Assembly: GCF_007991275.1 (NCBI RefSeq)
Contig: NZ_BJYA01000019.1
Coordinates: 18,114-82,113 of the forward strand
DNA from: Alkalibacillus haloalkaliphilus
GTDB lineage: Bacteria > Bacillota > Bacilli > Bacillales > Alkalibacillaceae
Length of the DNA stretch: 64,000 nt
Direction: 5' to 3'
In this document: piece after piece, positions 16,733 through 25,286 of the stretch
How positions within the stretch are numbered: position 1 is the stretch's first letter
Layout: each line of letters begins with the position of its first letter
The notes under the pieces: generated by a model
The model's database searches: none
What the model was told of the DNA's origin: nothing
Seen by the model: only the letters and a program-made list of their open reading frames with translations
Program-made: the position numbers and the translations under genes

Positions 16733-17860
16733 GTGGCCCTTGTTGGCATTTCAGGATTTTCACAAGGCATGCTCTTGCCTTTAATCGCCGTCTTGTTAGA
16801 AGAACAAGGTGTCTCAAGTACAATAAACGGGTTACATGCAACTGCATTATATATAGGAATATTAATTGTATCTCCTTTTTTAGAACCACCTTTACGCAAA
16901 TATGGTTATAAGCCAATTATATTATTTGGTGGCGTCATTGTTTTTTCTTCACTTTTCTTTTTTACTTTATGGGAGTCGATTTGGTTTTGGTTCATTTTAC
17001 GTCTTTTAATAGGCATTGGAGATAACATTCTTCATTTCGGAACGCAAACTTGGATCACAACGACAACGCCTGAATTTAAAAGAGGTCGCTCAGTTGCTAT
17101 TTATGGGTTATCTTTCGGTCTTGGTTTCACTGTCGGCCCATTAATGACACCATTAGCCGAAATTAATCAAGCTTTACCATTTATTTTAAGTTCGGTTCTT
17201 TGTCTACTCGTTTGGTCTTTAATCTTCTTTGTTAGAAATGATTTTCCTGTTTCTGAAGAAGAAGTACAAGTTACAACGACAAAGACGACGACTCGTTTTA
17301 AAGGAGCTTTTAAATATTCTTGGATTGCTCTTCTTGCTCCATTCACATACGGTTTTCTAGAAACGGCTTTACATAGTAATTTTCCAGTTTACGCTATGAG
17401 ACTAGGTCATGAAGTCACGATGATTTCATTTATCATTCCATTCTTTGCTGCAGGTAGCTTAATTTCGCAAATTCCATTAGGGATGTTAAGTGACCGAGTT
17501 GGACGCCATAAAGTGCTGATCTTTGTACTGTTAGGGGGTACAATCACTTTCTGGATTACTACATTTTTCGAACAATCAATCATAGGATTAATGGTCACGT
17601 TTGCAATCGCTGGCATGCTTGTTGGTTCTCTTTACTCATTAGGGGTTTCATTCATGACTGACTTACTGCCTAAATCTCTTCTTCCAGCGGGTAACATATT
17701 GTGTGGAGTTATGTTTAGTTTAGGGAGTATAGCTGGGCCATTACTTGGTGGTAGTTTTATTGACCTATTCCCTAACGTTTCATTCTTCTATATCATCATC
17801 GGATTTATATCAGCCGTCTTAATATTAATGATTATAAAGAGACCTAAGCCGATCAACTAA
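16733..17860 (+). CDS. yfkF: MFS transporter, YfkF-like (start uncertain, probably upstream)
   Basis: A 12-helix major facilitator permease of about 375 residues as drawn. The loop 2-3 region YGYKPIILFGG and the second-half signature GMLSDRVGRHKVLIFV are typical. Drawn from the GTG at 16733, the first helix is truncated. In-frame upstream codons encode HARGRFAILVALVGISGF, which completes helix 1, and the GGAGGGG at 16688-16694 fits a start near 16697-16700, where only CTG or ATC is available. So either an unusual initiation codon or a sequence error is likely. A close relative of B. subtilis yfkF, here convergent with yfkH-I-J. Confidence 0.72.
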   Translation: MALVGISGFSQGMLLPLIAVLLEEQGVSSTINGLHATALYIGILIVSPFLEPPLRKYGYKPIILFGGVIVFSSLFFFTLWESIWFWFILRLLIGIGDNILHFGTQTWITTTTPEFKRGRSVAIYGLSFGLGFTVGPLMTPLAEINQALPFILSSVLCLLVWSLIFFVRNDFPVSEEEVQVTTTKTTTRFKGAFKYSWIALLAPFTYGFLETALHSNFPVYAMRLGHEVTMISFIIPFFAAGSLISQIPLGMLSDRVGRHKVLIFVLLGGTITFWITTFFEQSIIGLMVTFAIAGMLVGSLYSLGVSFMTDLLPKSLLPAGNILCGVMFSLGSIAGPLLGGSFIDLFPNVSFFYIIIGFISAVLILMIIKRPKPIN

Positions 17861-17898
17861 AAAAGAACTAGAGAGACATATCGCTCTCTAGTTCTTTT
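17861..17898. terminator. Bidirectional terminator between yfkF and yfkH
   Basis: AAAAGAACTAGAGAG (17861-17875) and CTCTCTAGTTCTTTT (17884-17898) form a perfect 15-bp stem with A and T tracts on both sides. Confidence 0.92.
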
Positions 17899-18727
17899 AC
17901 TTTGAAATTAACCGTCCTTTATATTTGTGAAGAATTGCGTTTATTTCACCGCCAATAATAATCATCATTCCAGATAAGAATAACCAAATCATGAGTACAA
18001 TGACACCAGCTAAACTTCCATAAGTAGCTGAATATTGCCCAAAGTTCTCTACATAAAAAGCAAAACCAATCGATAACACTTGCCAACCAATTGTCGCAAT
18101 TGCCGCTCCAGGGATGGCATGAGCAAACTTAATTTTCTTACTCGGTGCTGCGATATACAATACAGTTAAAACAAAAATCATGACAAAAGCAGAAACGATC
18201 CACCGCATGGACTCCCATATTGCAAGGAATTCTTCTGTAACACCGAAGAACGAAAAGAAAAACTCCCCAAGTAATCTTCCGAAGACAGGAAGTACTAAAG
18301 CAACAGCAATCACCAATACCATTAAGACCGTTAAGGCAATTGCTAAACCACGCGTCACAAAAAATGGTCGTTCTTCGTTAATATCATATGCGCGATTAAA
18401 TGCGCGAATTAACCCATTAACTCCAATTGAGGCAGCCCATATCGTACCAATTAAACCGAGAGATAATAACCCCCCGTTACGTTGCGCCATTAAATGGTCA
18501 ATGTTATCTCGAACAAGCCCCATTGTATCAGGTGGAAAATAGCCATCCACTAACCGAAACACTTGGTTTTCGTTAATTGGTAAAAAGCCAACTAACGTTA
18601 ACAAGAAAATCATAAATGGGAGTAATGATAATAGAAAGAAATAGGCTAAGCTGGCTGATAAAGCTGGTACTTCATCAGCAGAGAAGCGATGAAACAACTC
18701 TTTCCAAAACTTCTTCTCAAAAATCAC
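17897..18727 (-). CDS. yfkH: YihY/BrkB family inner-membrane protein (YfkH)
   Basis: A 276-residue polytopic protein of the YihY/UPF0761 family, once annotated as ribonuclease BN. It begins with a cytoplasmic segment KKFWKELFHRFSADEVPALSASLAYFFLLSLLP, which is diagnostic, and has six transmembrane helices, ending KYKGRLISK. GLIGTIWAASIGVNGLIRAFNRAYDI is another conserved block. The biochemical role is unknown. It is last in a yfkJ-yfkI-yfkH operon, the same order as in B. subtilis. The GTG start is preceded by AGGTGAG. Confidence 0.85.
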   Translation of the reverse strand: MIFEKKFWKELFHRFSADEVPALSASLAYFFLLSLLPFMIFLLTLVGFLPINENQVFRLVDGYFPPDTMGLVRDNIDHLMAQRNGGLLSLGLIGTIWAASIGVNGLIRAFNRAYDINEERPFFVTRGLAIALTVLMVLVIAVALVLPVFGRLLGEFFFSFFGVTEEFLAIWESMRWIVSAFVMIFVLTVLYIAAPSKKIKFAHAIPGAAIATIGWQVLSIGFAFYVENFGQYSATYGSLAGVIVLMIWLFLSGMMIIIGGEINAILHKYKGRLISK

Positions 18728-18737
18728 AAATACTCAC

Positions 18738-19004
18738 CTACTGATCGAGTTTTTTCGCTTTCTCATTCATCTTCTTTTCAATTTGGTCTAATTGATAGAT
18801 AAATTGGTCAACACCTGACATGACGTCATTTAATTTAACTCGTAGCTGGTGAACTGACTGAGAAGGATGTTGATAGATGTACTTCACCTGACCAACTGCC
18901 TGTTTTGACTGAGTCAAAACATACTGCCTTTCTTCACGTTTAAATAGTGTTATTAAAAAACCAAATAACGCACCAAACACTATCCCTTTTTGCCATAAGC
19001 GCAT
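18738..19004 (-). CDS. yfkI: YfkI-like small membrane-anchored protein (YtxH-like)
   Basis: An 88-residue protein with a single N-terminal hydrophobic segment (WQKGIVFGALFGFLITLF), then a basic patch and an amphipathic helix rich in Gln and Lys (DVMSGVDQFIYQLDQIEKKMNEKAKKL). The layout resembles YtxH-type envelope proteins. The ATG at 19004 is chosen because GGAGGT lies just upstream; a longer frame to 19052 would overlap yfkJ. The function is unknown. Position between yfkJ and yfkH supports the name. Confidence 0.7.
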   Translation of the reverse strand: MRLWQKGIVFGALFGFLITLFKREERQYVLTQSKQAVGQVKYIYQHPSQSVHQLRVKLNDVMSGVDQFIYQLDQIEKKMNEKAKKLDQ

Positions 19005-19020
19005 TGTATTACCTCCAGTT

Positions 19021-19491
19021 TTACAGATCTTTTTCACTCCTAATATCATCAAGTAAATATTTACAAGCTGTAGATACTAGGTCATATGTTTCATCAAAGT
19101 TCCCTGTAAAATAAGGGTCTGGCACATTTTTGACTGCTGAATTTGGAATATAATCTAATAGCTTCTTTACAACAGCTTGATGTCCATCAACTTCGATTTG
19201 GCGTATATTTCTAATATTATCATCTTCCATCGCTATAATATAATCAAAATGCACAAAATCGTCTTCATTTATTTGTCTAGCCGTTAAGCCACTACCATTA
19301 ATCCCGTTTTCTTTTAATTGTTCTAATGTTCCTTGATGAGGGGACGAGCCGATATGATAATCGCCAGTACCCGCTGAATCAACTACAAACTGATCTTCTA
19401 ACCCTTTTTGGCTAACTAAATCTTGAAAAACCGCTTCTGCCATAGGAGAGCGACAAATGTTCCCTAAACATACAAATAAAACTTTAACCAT
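19021..19491 (-). CDS. yfkJ: Low-molecular-weight protein-tyrosine phosphatase YfkJ
   Basis: A 156-residue LMW phosphatase. The P-loop is VCLGNICRSPMAEAVF near the N-terminus (C-x5-R-S), and the general acid is in DPYFTGNFDETYDLV (about residues 121-135). A conserved DSAGTGDYHIGSSPH segment lies in between. It hydrolyses phosphotyrosine or phosphoarginine-type substrates; B. subtilis YfkJ is a tyrosine phosphatase linked to ethanol stress. It is the first gene of the yfkJIH unit. The ATG follows AAGGTG. Confidence 0.9.
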   Translation of the reverse strand: MVKVLFVCLGNICRSPMAEAVFQDLVSQKGLEDQFVVDSAGTGDYHIGSSPHQGTLEQLKENGINGSGLTARQINEDDFVHFDYIIAMEDDNIRNIRQIEVDGHQAVVKKLLDYIPNSAVKNVPDPYFTGNFDETYDLVSTACKYLLDDIRSEKDL

Positions 19492-19558
19492 TTTTTAATC
19501 ACCTTCACATTGATATTCGCACTTATTAACTATATCCTTTTTTTAGCTTAATTAAACA

Positions 19559-20296
19559 CTACGCAAGCTGTTCTTCTTCGTATGTTAAACCTTCTTTTCG
19601 GTCTAACTCTAATTGAATTCTTCTTTGCGTTTCATCAGATAACTCCTGCAAACTCATGTTTTCATACGTCTCAGGCATTATTGGTTCACAAATCGTTAAA
19701 TAAAAAGTTCCAGGTTTAATTCGATTTTTATTTGCTTCCATAGATTTATATGTTCCGTTAATCATAACAGGTAAAACAGGGACATTTGATTTCTTCGCTA
19801 ATGAGAAACTACCTGATTTAAACTCCCCCATCTCACTACTCTTCGTCCTCGTCCCTTCTGGAAAGATAGCTAAATTATAACCTTGCTGTAACATTTTAAT
19901 GCCTTGTTTAAACGTTTCGACTGATTGCCTGCGATTATTACGGTCTAAAAATAAGCAACCCATATAATCCATCCACGGCTTCGCAACTGGTATGCGACTT
20001 AATTCAATTTTGGCAATAAACCCAAAAGGCTTCTTGAAATAACCTAATAACGTAAAAATATCAAAATTACCTTGATGATTGCTCACGATTAAGAAAGACC
20101 CATCAGGGATATTCTCTTCCCCTGTTACTATTACCTCTGAACCTGACCTTTTAACAACTTGTTTACCGAAGAATTTCGGCACTTGGTGAATCGTTTCTTG
20201 TTGTTCGAATGTCGTCGTTTTCTTTACTTGTTTTAATTTTCTTGATGCATAAAATAAAAAACTAATGGCGTAGGTGAATGTCCATACCGTTCGCAT
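19559..20296 (-). CDS. plsC: 1-acyl-sn-glycerol-3-phosphate acyltransferase (PlsC family)
   Basis: A 245-residue membrane-associated acyltransferase with the four PlsC motifs: SNHQGNFDIF (HX4D, about residue 72), LFLDRNNRR, FPEGTRTKS (about residue 143) and VPVLPVMINGTYKS. It has one N-terminal hydrophobic helix. It should acylate lysophosphatidic acid to phosphatidic acid at the cytoplasmic face. It stands alone, leftward, after the yfkJIH operon with a separate ribosome site (AAAGGGAG). Confidence 0.85.
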   Translation of the reverse strand: MRTVWTFTYAISFLFYASRKLKQVKKTTTFEQQETIHQVPKFFGKQVVKRSGSEVIVTGEENIPDGSFLIVSNHQGNFDIFTLLGYFKKPFGFIAKIELSRIPVAKPWMDYMGCLFLDRNNRRQSVETFKQGIKMLQQGYNLAIFPEGTRTKSSEMGEFKSGSFSLAKKSNVPVLPVMINGTYKSMEANKNRIKPGTFYLTICEPIMPETYENMSLQELSDETQRRIQLELDRKEGLTYEEEQLA

Positions 20297-20495
20297 GATG
20301 ACTCCCTTTCACTTGTTGATTTCATGTATATTTTACATGAAACTAGCGAAAAATAGTAGTTTTAAGTCATGACTTTCTTAATGTAAAAACATAATTATGG
20401 TAAAATAACTTTAACTAAAGCTTTAGCGTCAAACATCGATTCACACTATTTCGAGCTTATATTAGAAAGATAAGGGAAAAGGAAGGGTGGAAGGT

Positions 20496-21323
20496 ATGGA
20501 CAAACAGTTTTTAGAGCAACATGACTTAATGATCTTTGATTTAGACGGTACTTTATATGAGGGAACAGAACATTTTAAGTTACATACTGAAAATTTAAAA
20601 GGAAATCTATCTGCTGAGGAGCAACAGCAGTTTGACGAACATTATAATGCTATTTTAGCAGGTAATCACCCTGTTCAAATCGGGAAAATTTATGATGGCA
20701 AACGTGATCTTATTTGGACTTGGGACCCTTTTACAGAAGAATTAACTGAAGCTAGAGATTGGAACAATGACGTTGTTAAAATTGATGATGCACCAAGCAA
20801 AATTAAAGCAAGTGACTTCGACTTTGTTAATTGGGTACCAATTGGTGACGGGTGGTGGCCACCATATGCGATTGCAAGGCACTTTGGAATTACAGTTGAT
20901 ACAATCCAGGCATCTTATAACAAGACGAAAGAACAAATGGCTGAACTTGATGGTTTCTTAAACCAAACACCTGGTTTAAAAGAGTATTTAGAATCTATTT
21001 ATAAAGATCATACATTGATTGTATGCACCAACAGCGATGAAGAAGACGCAAAACGATTGCTTGAGTTTCTTGAGCTAGACAAATATTTTGTAGAATTGAT
21101 TTCTTGGGCTCGCAAACCAGTCTACACGAAACAACATTTTGAAGACGTTTTGGATCGTCATAATATTAAGCCAGAGCGTGTACTTTCTGTCGGTGATAAC
21201 TTTATGAATGAAATTGCACCTGCTTTACAGTTAGGAATGTCAGCGATGTGGTTGACTGATGCAAAAGTAAAACCAGTTGATGACGACCGTCTCGTATTAG
21301 TTGAAACACTTAGTGATCAATAA
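20496..21323 (+). CDS. HAD superfamily hydrolase
   Basis: A 275-residue haloacid dehalogenase-type phosphatase. Motif I is MIFDLDGTLYEG, motif II is IVCTNSDEED, the conserved Lys is in RKPVYTKQHF, and motif III is SVGDNFMNEIAPAL. A large helical and aromatic-rich insertion (residues ~50-120, with WVPIGDGWWPPYAIA) forms the cap. The substrate is unknown. ATG at 20496 is preferred (AGGAAGG 9 nt upstream) over GTG at 20487. A candidate extended -10 (TGGTAAAAT) lies at 20398-20406. Confidence 0.78.
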   Translation: MDKQFLEQHDLMIFDLDGTLYEGTEHFKLHTENLKGNLSAEEQQQFDEHYNAILAGNHPVQIGKIYDGKRDLIWTWDPFTEELTEARDWNNDVVKIDDAPSKIKASDFDFVNWVPIGDGWWPPYAIARHFGITVDTIQASYNKTKEQMAELDGFLNQTPGLKEYLESIYKDHTLIVCTNSDEEDAKRLLEFLELDKYFVELISWARKPVYTKQHFEDVLDRHNIKPERVLSVGDNFMNEIAPALQLGMSAMWLTDAKVKPVDDDRLVLVETLSDQ

Positions 21324-21355
21324 AAAGGGTCTAAGACAGAACTGATTAATACACA

Positions 21356-21394
21356 AACCCCGAACGAAATCATAACCTGAATTCGTTCGGGGTT
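21356..21394. terminator. Long perfect hairpin after the HAD gene
   Basis: AACCCCGAACGAA (21356-21368) is perfectly complementary to TTCGTTCGGGGTT (21382-21394). It likely terminates the HAD gene, although the T-tract is short (ACTTT). It adjoins the interspersed repeat and could be part of it. Confidence 0.6.
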
Positions 21395-21414
21395 GACTTT
21401 CTGATTATCGCTCC

Positions 21415-21526
21415 ATCAAAATGCTTCGCTTTCCGCGGGCACGGCTCAAGCCTCCTCGGCCCAAAGAACGGGGCCTGTGGGGTCTCGAGACTCGTGCTGT
21501 TCCCGCTGGAGTCTACGCACTTTGAT
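21415..21526. repeat. Bacillaceae interspersed GC-rich repeat element
   Basis: A ~112-bp GC-rich block within AT-rich DNA, bounded by ATCAAAATGC (21415-21424) and GCACTTTGAT (21517-21526), an imperfect inverted repeat. Inside are CTTTCCGCGGGC, CCTCCTCGG, GGTCTCGAGACTCGTGCTG and GGAGTCTACGC. I recognise this from memory as an intergenic repeat spread in many Bacillaceae genomes; it carries no gene. Only one copy is in the window, so its repeat nature is not demonstrated here. Confidence 0.6.
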
Positions 21527-21612
21527 TCCGCTAAGTAACTGCTAAACTAAGGTTAAAGATCAGATATTCGTCTTTTCACGACACACTCCATCCCCTTTTG
21601 TTCTAACCTTAT

Positions 21613-22086
21613 TTATTCTTCAAACGGTTTTAATTCTATTTCGTTTTCGCTAAGCCACCCTTCCAATATTTCAACAGGATTGGAATCGTCTCTAACTTCA
21701 TAACGTTTGCCATTCGCTTGAAAACCGTCTTCTCCCAAACGAATGATAAAACTATTGTGTTTCGTGTAACCCTCATCTTCTTCAGTTGTAGTAGACACAC
21801 TTAGATGGTATTGAATATCATCTAAATGGATATCAGTAGACTCTTTTACATCAACTTGCCCTAATTCTCGAAATAGATCGTTTATCTCACTTTCAATCGG
21901 TTCAGATTGTGCCTCTCTTGTTGGATATGACGAATATGAATCAACCGTTACATACTCTATAGTAGTCTCGCCGGCTAATCTTTCTTCCATTGCCTCATCA
22001 AACGTTTGATACTTTTGCAATTCAATAAAAATGAAAAAAATTAATAAACCGACAATGACTGAGATAAAACCAATTCTTTTAAACAC
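21613..22086 (-). CDS. Hypothetical membrane-anchored acidic protein
   Basis: A 157-residue protein with an N-terminal transmembrane anchor (GFISVIVGLLIFFIFIEL) and an acidic extracytoplasmic domain, with segments such as TTIEYVTVDSYSSYPTREA and HNSFIIRLGEDGFQANGKRYEV. No family was recognised. It overlaps the upstream YkgJ-type gene by 8 nt, so both are translated from one transcript. No lipobox is present; a cleavable signal is possible but not obvious. Confidence 0.6.
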   Translation of the reverse strand: MFKRIGFISVIVGLLIFFIFIELQKYQTFDEAMEERLAGETTIEYVTVDSYSSYPTREAQSEPIESEINDLFRELGQVDVKESTDIHLDDIQYHLSVSTTTEEDEGYTKHNSFIIRLGEDGFQANGKRYEVRDDSNPVEILEGWLSENEIELKPFEE

Positions 22087-22810
22087 TTTGCTCTCCCCTT
22101 TGAATCCACTCTTTTAGAAATACTGGCAAATAATTATACTCAAATAGATCTTCTGGGTATTCAACCGAATCATCTTCATCTGCTACTTCTTGAGCAATTT
22201 CATTTAAATTCCCCATATAATCTTCGTATAAAAACTCAAAGCTTACCGTTTCTTCAGGTACTAAATTGTCAGCGCATATTTTCGGGTCCATATAGTTAAC
22301 ATAAGTACGGCAAGGTAATGGACGAGACTCATATGCCATACAAGTATTCGTTTCAGTATTTAAGAGCGGACACGGTAATTGTGCTTTCATGTAATCAAAT
22401 TTTACATCCCTGTTCTGAAAATCTAACGTTGTGCAATACTCTACTTTGTCTTTGTTTGCTTCAAAGTACTCTTTTAAATGTGTCTTTATACTTTGCCTTC
22501 GTTCATCATTCATCGATTCAATCGACCGAATAATCATTTTAGCTTCTAGTCTTGTAATGATAATAGGGAAATAACAACAAAATGCACACCCCATCTGACA
22601 TGTAGGGGTCATCCCCATATGATCATCCATTTGTTTCATTTCATTAGAAACTTCACCTAACAACTGATGGTACCCTTCTATTAAACGATCTATTGGCTTT
22701 TCTTCTTGTAAAGCATAATCTGCAACTTCTACAAATTTTTCTTCATTTAGCTCATACGTCCCGAGCCTATCTAACCGTTGTTTCACCTCTTCAAGTGGCT
22801 TATATGACAT
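22079..22810 (-). CDS. YkgJ family cysteine cluster protein
   Basis: A 243-residue protein with the YkgJ-type metal-binding cysteines: CQMGCAFCCYFP (about residues 68-79, C-x4-C-x2-CC) and, further on, CPLLNTETNTCMAYESRPLP followed by CRTYVNY and KICADN. The family is thought to coordinate zinc or an iron-sulfur cluster; the role is unknown. The ATG at 22810 is used because AAAGG lies upstream and the longer frame to 22855 adds only a lysine-rich tail. It is followed by the overlapping hypothetical gene. Confidence 0.78.
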   Translation of the reverse strand: MSYKPLEEVKQRLDRLGTYELNEEKFVEVADYALQEEKPIDRLIEGYHQLLGEVSNEMKQMDDHMGMTPTCQMGCAFCCYFPIIITRLEAKMIIRSIESMNDERRQSIKTHLKEYFEANKDKVEYCTTLDFQNRDVKFDYMKAQLPCPLLNTETNTCMAYESRPLPCRTYVNYMDPKICADNLVPEETVSFEFLYEDYMGNLNEIAQEVADEDDSVEYPEDLFEYNYLPVFLKEWIQRGEQSV

Positions 22811-23012
22811 AGTCAAAACCTTTCTATAATTAATTATTTTCTTTTTATAAATCAAATGTTATGATTACTTTTGGAGCTAACTGTACTCCATTATATCTAA
22901 TTCATCAATAAAATTCCTAATAAATTCTATGCTTTACTCTTTTTTATGTAAAGGTTTGATGGTAAAATACTTTTTGCATACTTTTTAGGGTAAAACTAAA
23001 GGAGGGCTATTC

Positions 23013-23144
23013 ATGTACGTAGGTACTAAAGGTTGGTACGTATCTGAGCTAAAGAAAATCGGCATTAACAATTACGAAGGTCGTAAAATAGAGAAATATG
23101 ATGCATCGACTCTTGCTAACTTATTAGAAAGTAAGCAAAAATAA
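23013..23144 (+). CDS. yflJ: YflJ-like small protein (DUF2639)
   Basis: A 43-residue protein, MYVGTKGWYVSELKKIGINN followed by YEGRKIEKYDAS and a short helix. The GSKGWYV-ELKKIGI pattern is the DUF2639 signature known from B. subtilis YflJ. The function is unknown. A consensus AAAGGAGGG ribosome site is 9 nt upstream of the ATG, and a terminator starts 9 nt after the stop, which makes it a free-standing transcription unit. Confidence 0.75.
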   Translation: MYVGTKGWYVSELKKIGINNYEGRKIEKYDASTLANLLESKQK

Positions 23145-23152
23145 CCAGCATT

Positions 23153-23184
23153 ATTACAGAGGTTAAACCCTCTGTAATTTTTTT
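23153..23184 (+). terminator. Terminator of the yflJ-like gene
   Basis: ATTACAGAGG (23153-23162) pairs with CCTCTGTAAT (23169-23178), followed by seven T residues. Confidence 0.92.
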
Positions 23185-23280
23185 GTCAAAAATTCTTAAC
23201 GTCAATAGTTCAAAAATCGTGATAAACTTACGAATTGTATAGATAATATAAACAGACACAAAAGATATGGGGGCATCTCA

Positions 23281-24288
23281 ATGTTTGCAAATGCAGAAAT
23301 TGGAATAGACTTAGGTACTGCAAACTTATTAATATATAGTAAAAGTAAAGGCGTCGTATTTAACGAGCCTTCTGTTGTTGCAGTTGATTCGAAATCAGGA
23401 AATGTACTAGCAGTTGGTCATGAGGCTAAAGAAATGATCGGTAAGACTCCTGCTAATATTACATCTATCCGTCCGTTAAAAGACGGTGTTATTGCAGATT
23501 ATGAAGTAACATCACAAATGTTAAGCGAAATGCTAAAGAAAGTTAGCAAGCGTGTCGGTGTTTCCATGCGTAAACCTAATGTAATAATTTGTGCGCCAAC
23601 AGGTTCTACATCTGTAGAGCGTCGTGCGATTGAAAATGCTGTTAAAGAATATGGTGCTAAACATGTTCACATTATTGAAGAGCCATTAGCAGCTGCTATT
23701 GGTGCTGGCTTACCAGTTGATGAGCCTGTCTCAAACGTTGTAGTCGATATCGGTGGAGGAACTAGTGAAGTAGCCATCATTTCATTCGGTGGTGTCGTAT
23801 CAGCTCAATCTGTACGAGTTGGTGGTGACCACATTGATGCAGCAATTATTCAATATGTTCGTAAAAATTACAACGTACTAATCGGTGAACGTACAGCTGA
23901 AACAATTAAAATGGAAATTGGTTATGCCTTAGTTGAACACGAACCTGTTATTATCGAAGTTCGTGGACGCGACTTAGTTGCAGGCTTACCAAAAACGATT
24001 ACACTTGATTCTAAAGAGATCCAAGAAGCGATTCGTGAACCACTAGAAAACATTCTAGAAGCAATTAAATCCACTTTAGAAAACTGTCCACCAGAACTAA
24101 GCGGTGATATCGTAGACCAAGGTATTACAGTTACAGGTGGTGGCGCACTACTAAAAGGTATGTCTGATTGGCTTACTGGTGAAGTAGATGTACCAGTTCA
24201 TATTGCGGAAAACCCACTTGAATGTGTAGCAATCGGTACTGGAAAATCACTTCAAATGATTCACAAACTTCAAAAAGCATCAAAATAA
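23281..24288 (+). CDS. mreBH: Rod-shape-determining protein MreBH
   Basis: A 335-residue bacterial actin. The phosphate-1 loop is [15 protein letters not shown], phosphate-2 is [16 protein letters not shown], the adenosine loop is [16 protein letters not shown], and [18 protein letters not shown] is the connecting region. It matches MreBH more closely than MreB or Mbl from memory ([35 protein letters not shown]). MreBH guides lateral wall synthesis and, in B. subtilis, localises LytE. It is monocistronic. The ATG follows GGGGGC, a modest ribosome site. Confidence 0.9.
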   Translation: MFANAEIGIDLGTANLLIYSKSKGVVFNEPSVVAVDSKSGNVLAVGHEAKEMIGKTPANITSIRPLKDGVIADYEVTSQMLSEMLKKVSKRVGVSMRKPNVIICAPTGSTSVERRAIENAVKEYGAKHVHIIEEPLAAAIGAGLPVDEPVSNVVVDIGGGTSEVAIISFGGVVSAQSVRVGGDHIDAAIIQYVRKNYNVLIGERTAETIKMEIGYALVEHEPVIIEVRGRDLVAGLPKTITLDSKEIQEAIREPLENILEAIKSTLENCPPELSGDIVDQGITVTGGGALLKGMSDWLTGEVDVPVHIAENPLECVAIGTGKSLQMIHKLQKASK

Positions 24289-24293
24289 AAATT

Positions 24294-24321
24294 AAGGTGA
24301 CCTATTTGAGGTCACCTTTTT
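24294..24321. terminator. Terminator after mreBH
   Basis: AAGGTGACCT (24294-24303) and AGGTCACCTT (24309-24318) form a perfect stem with a T-run. It lies between convergent genes and may serve both. Confidence 0.9.
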
Positions 24322-24324
24322 CTA

Positions 24325-25236
24325 TTACCAAGCTTTATGTTTTCTAAAGAATTTTATATTACTTAAGTTCAAGTTTACTAATAGCACACCTACAATAACT
24401 AATAAACCACCCAATACATGCGCCAACAATAACGTTTCGTTTAAAAATAAAACCGCTCCAATAGTTGTGAAAACCGGTAGTAAATTTAAAAACACACTTG
24501 AAAGTGATGGTCCAATATCAGCAACTGCTAAATTCCAAAGCATTAATGCAATAAAAGATGGAAAAATCCCTAAATAAATAAGTCCTAACCAATGATTTAT
24601 GTCAGTTTGCACAAATGGATAGCCAACAATATACCACTCGACTAACATCATCGGTATTAAAAAGACTACAGCTATACTCAACATCGCAACTATACTACTA
24701 TAAATGGGAAACTTATGGTTATGCTGCTTAACCAATGAATAAACAGCCCAAACTAAAATGGCTAACAGCATGATTAAGTCGCCTGGATTAAATTGCATTG
24801 ATAGCAACATGTTGATCGAACCGTTGGACAACACCCAAACAGCACCGACAAAAGACAATCCTATCCCGAATAACTGCCTCTTATTCAAGCGTTCTTTTAG
24901 AATAAAAAAGCCTAAAATCACAGCAAACATTGGTGTTGACGCTTCAACAATTCCAGCATTAATTGCTGATGTATAATTTAACGCTAAATAAACTAAAACG
25001 TTAAAAGTAACAATTCCTGTTAAAGCAAACCCTAATAAAGGCTTCCAATTTTCAAACAAAACGTGATTCTGCCATTTCAACTGCTTCCACGCAAAAGGAA
25101 TAACTATTAATAAGGCTATAAGACAGCGGAAGAAAGTGATTGTAATTGGCGGCAAATCGCTAATTGCTTTACCAACTAGTAAGTTCCCAGAGAATATAAT
25201 CACTGTAATCATTAAGAATACGTAAGAACGTACCAT
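24325..25236 (-). CDS. DMT family (EamA) transporter
   Basis: A 303-residue protein with ten hydrophobic helices arranged as two EamA repeats. The first repeat shows FFRCLIALLIVIPFAW and AINAGIVEASTPMFAVILGFFILKERL; the second shows PSLSSVFLNLLPVFTTIGAVLFLNETLL. Such drug/metabolite carriers export amino acids or metabolites; the substrate is unknown. It is a single leftward gene with no obvious partner. Confidence 0.82.
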   Translation of the reverse strand: MVRSYVFLMITVIIFSGNLLVGKAISDLPPITITFFRCLIALLIVIPFAWKQLKWQNHVLFENWKPLLGFALTGIVTFNVLVYLALNYTSAINAGIVEASTPMFAVILGFFILKERLNKRQLFGIGLSFVGAVWVLSNGSINMLLSMQFNPGDLIMLLAILVWAVYSLVKQHNHKFPIYSSIVAMLSIAVVFLIPMMLVEWYIVGYPFVQTDINHWLGLIYLGIFPSFIALMLWNLAVADIGPSLSSVFLNLLPVFTTIGAVLFLNETLLLAHVLGGLLVIVGVLLVNLNLSNIKFFRKHKAW

Positions 25237-25286
25237 TTCTTCACCACCCTTACGCTATCTTAGCATGAATTAACATTTATACAAGG

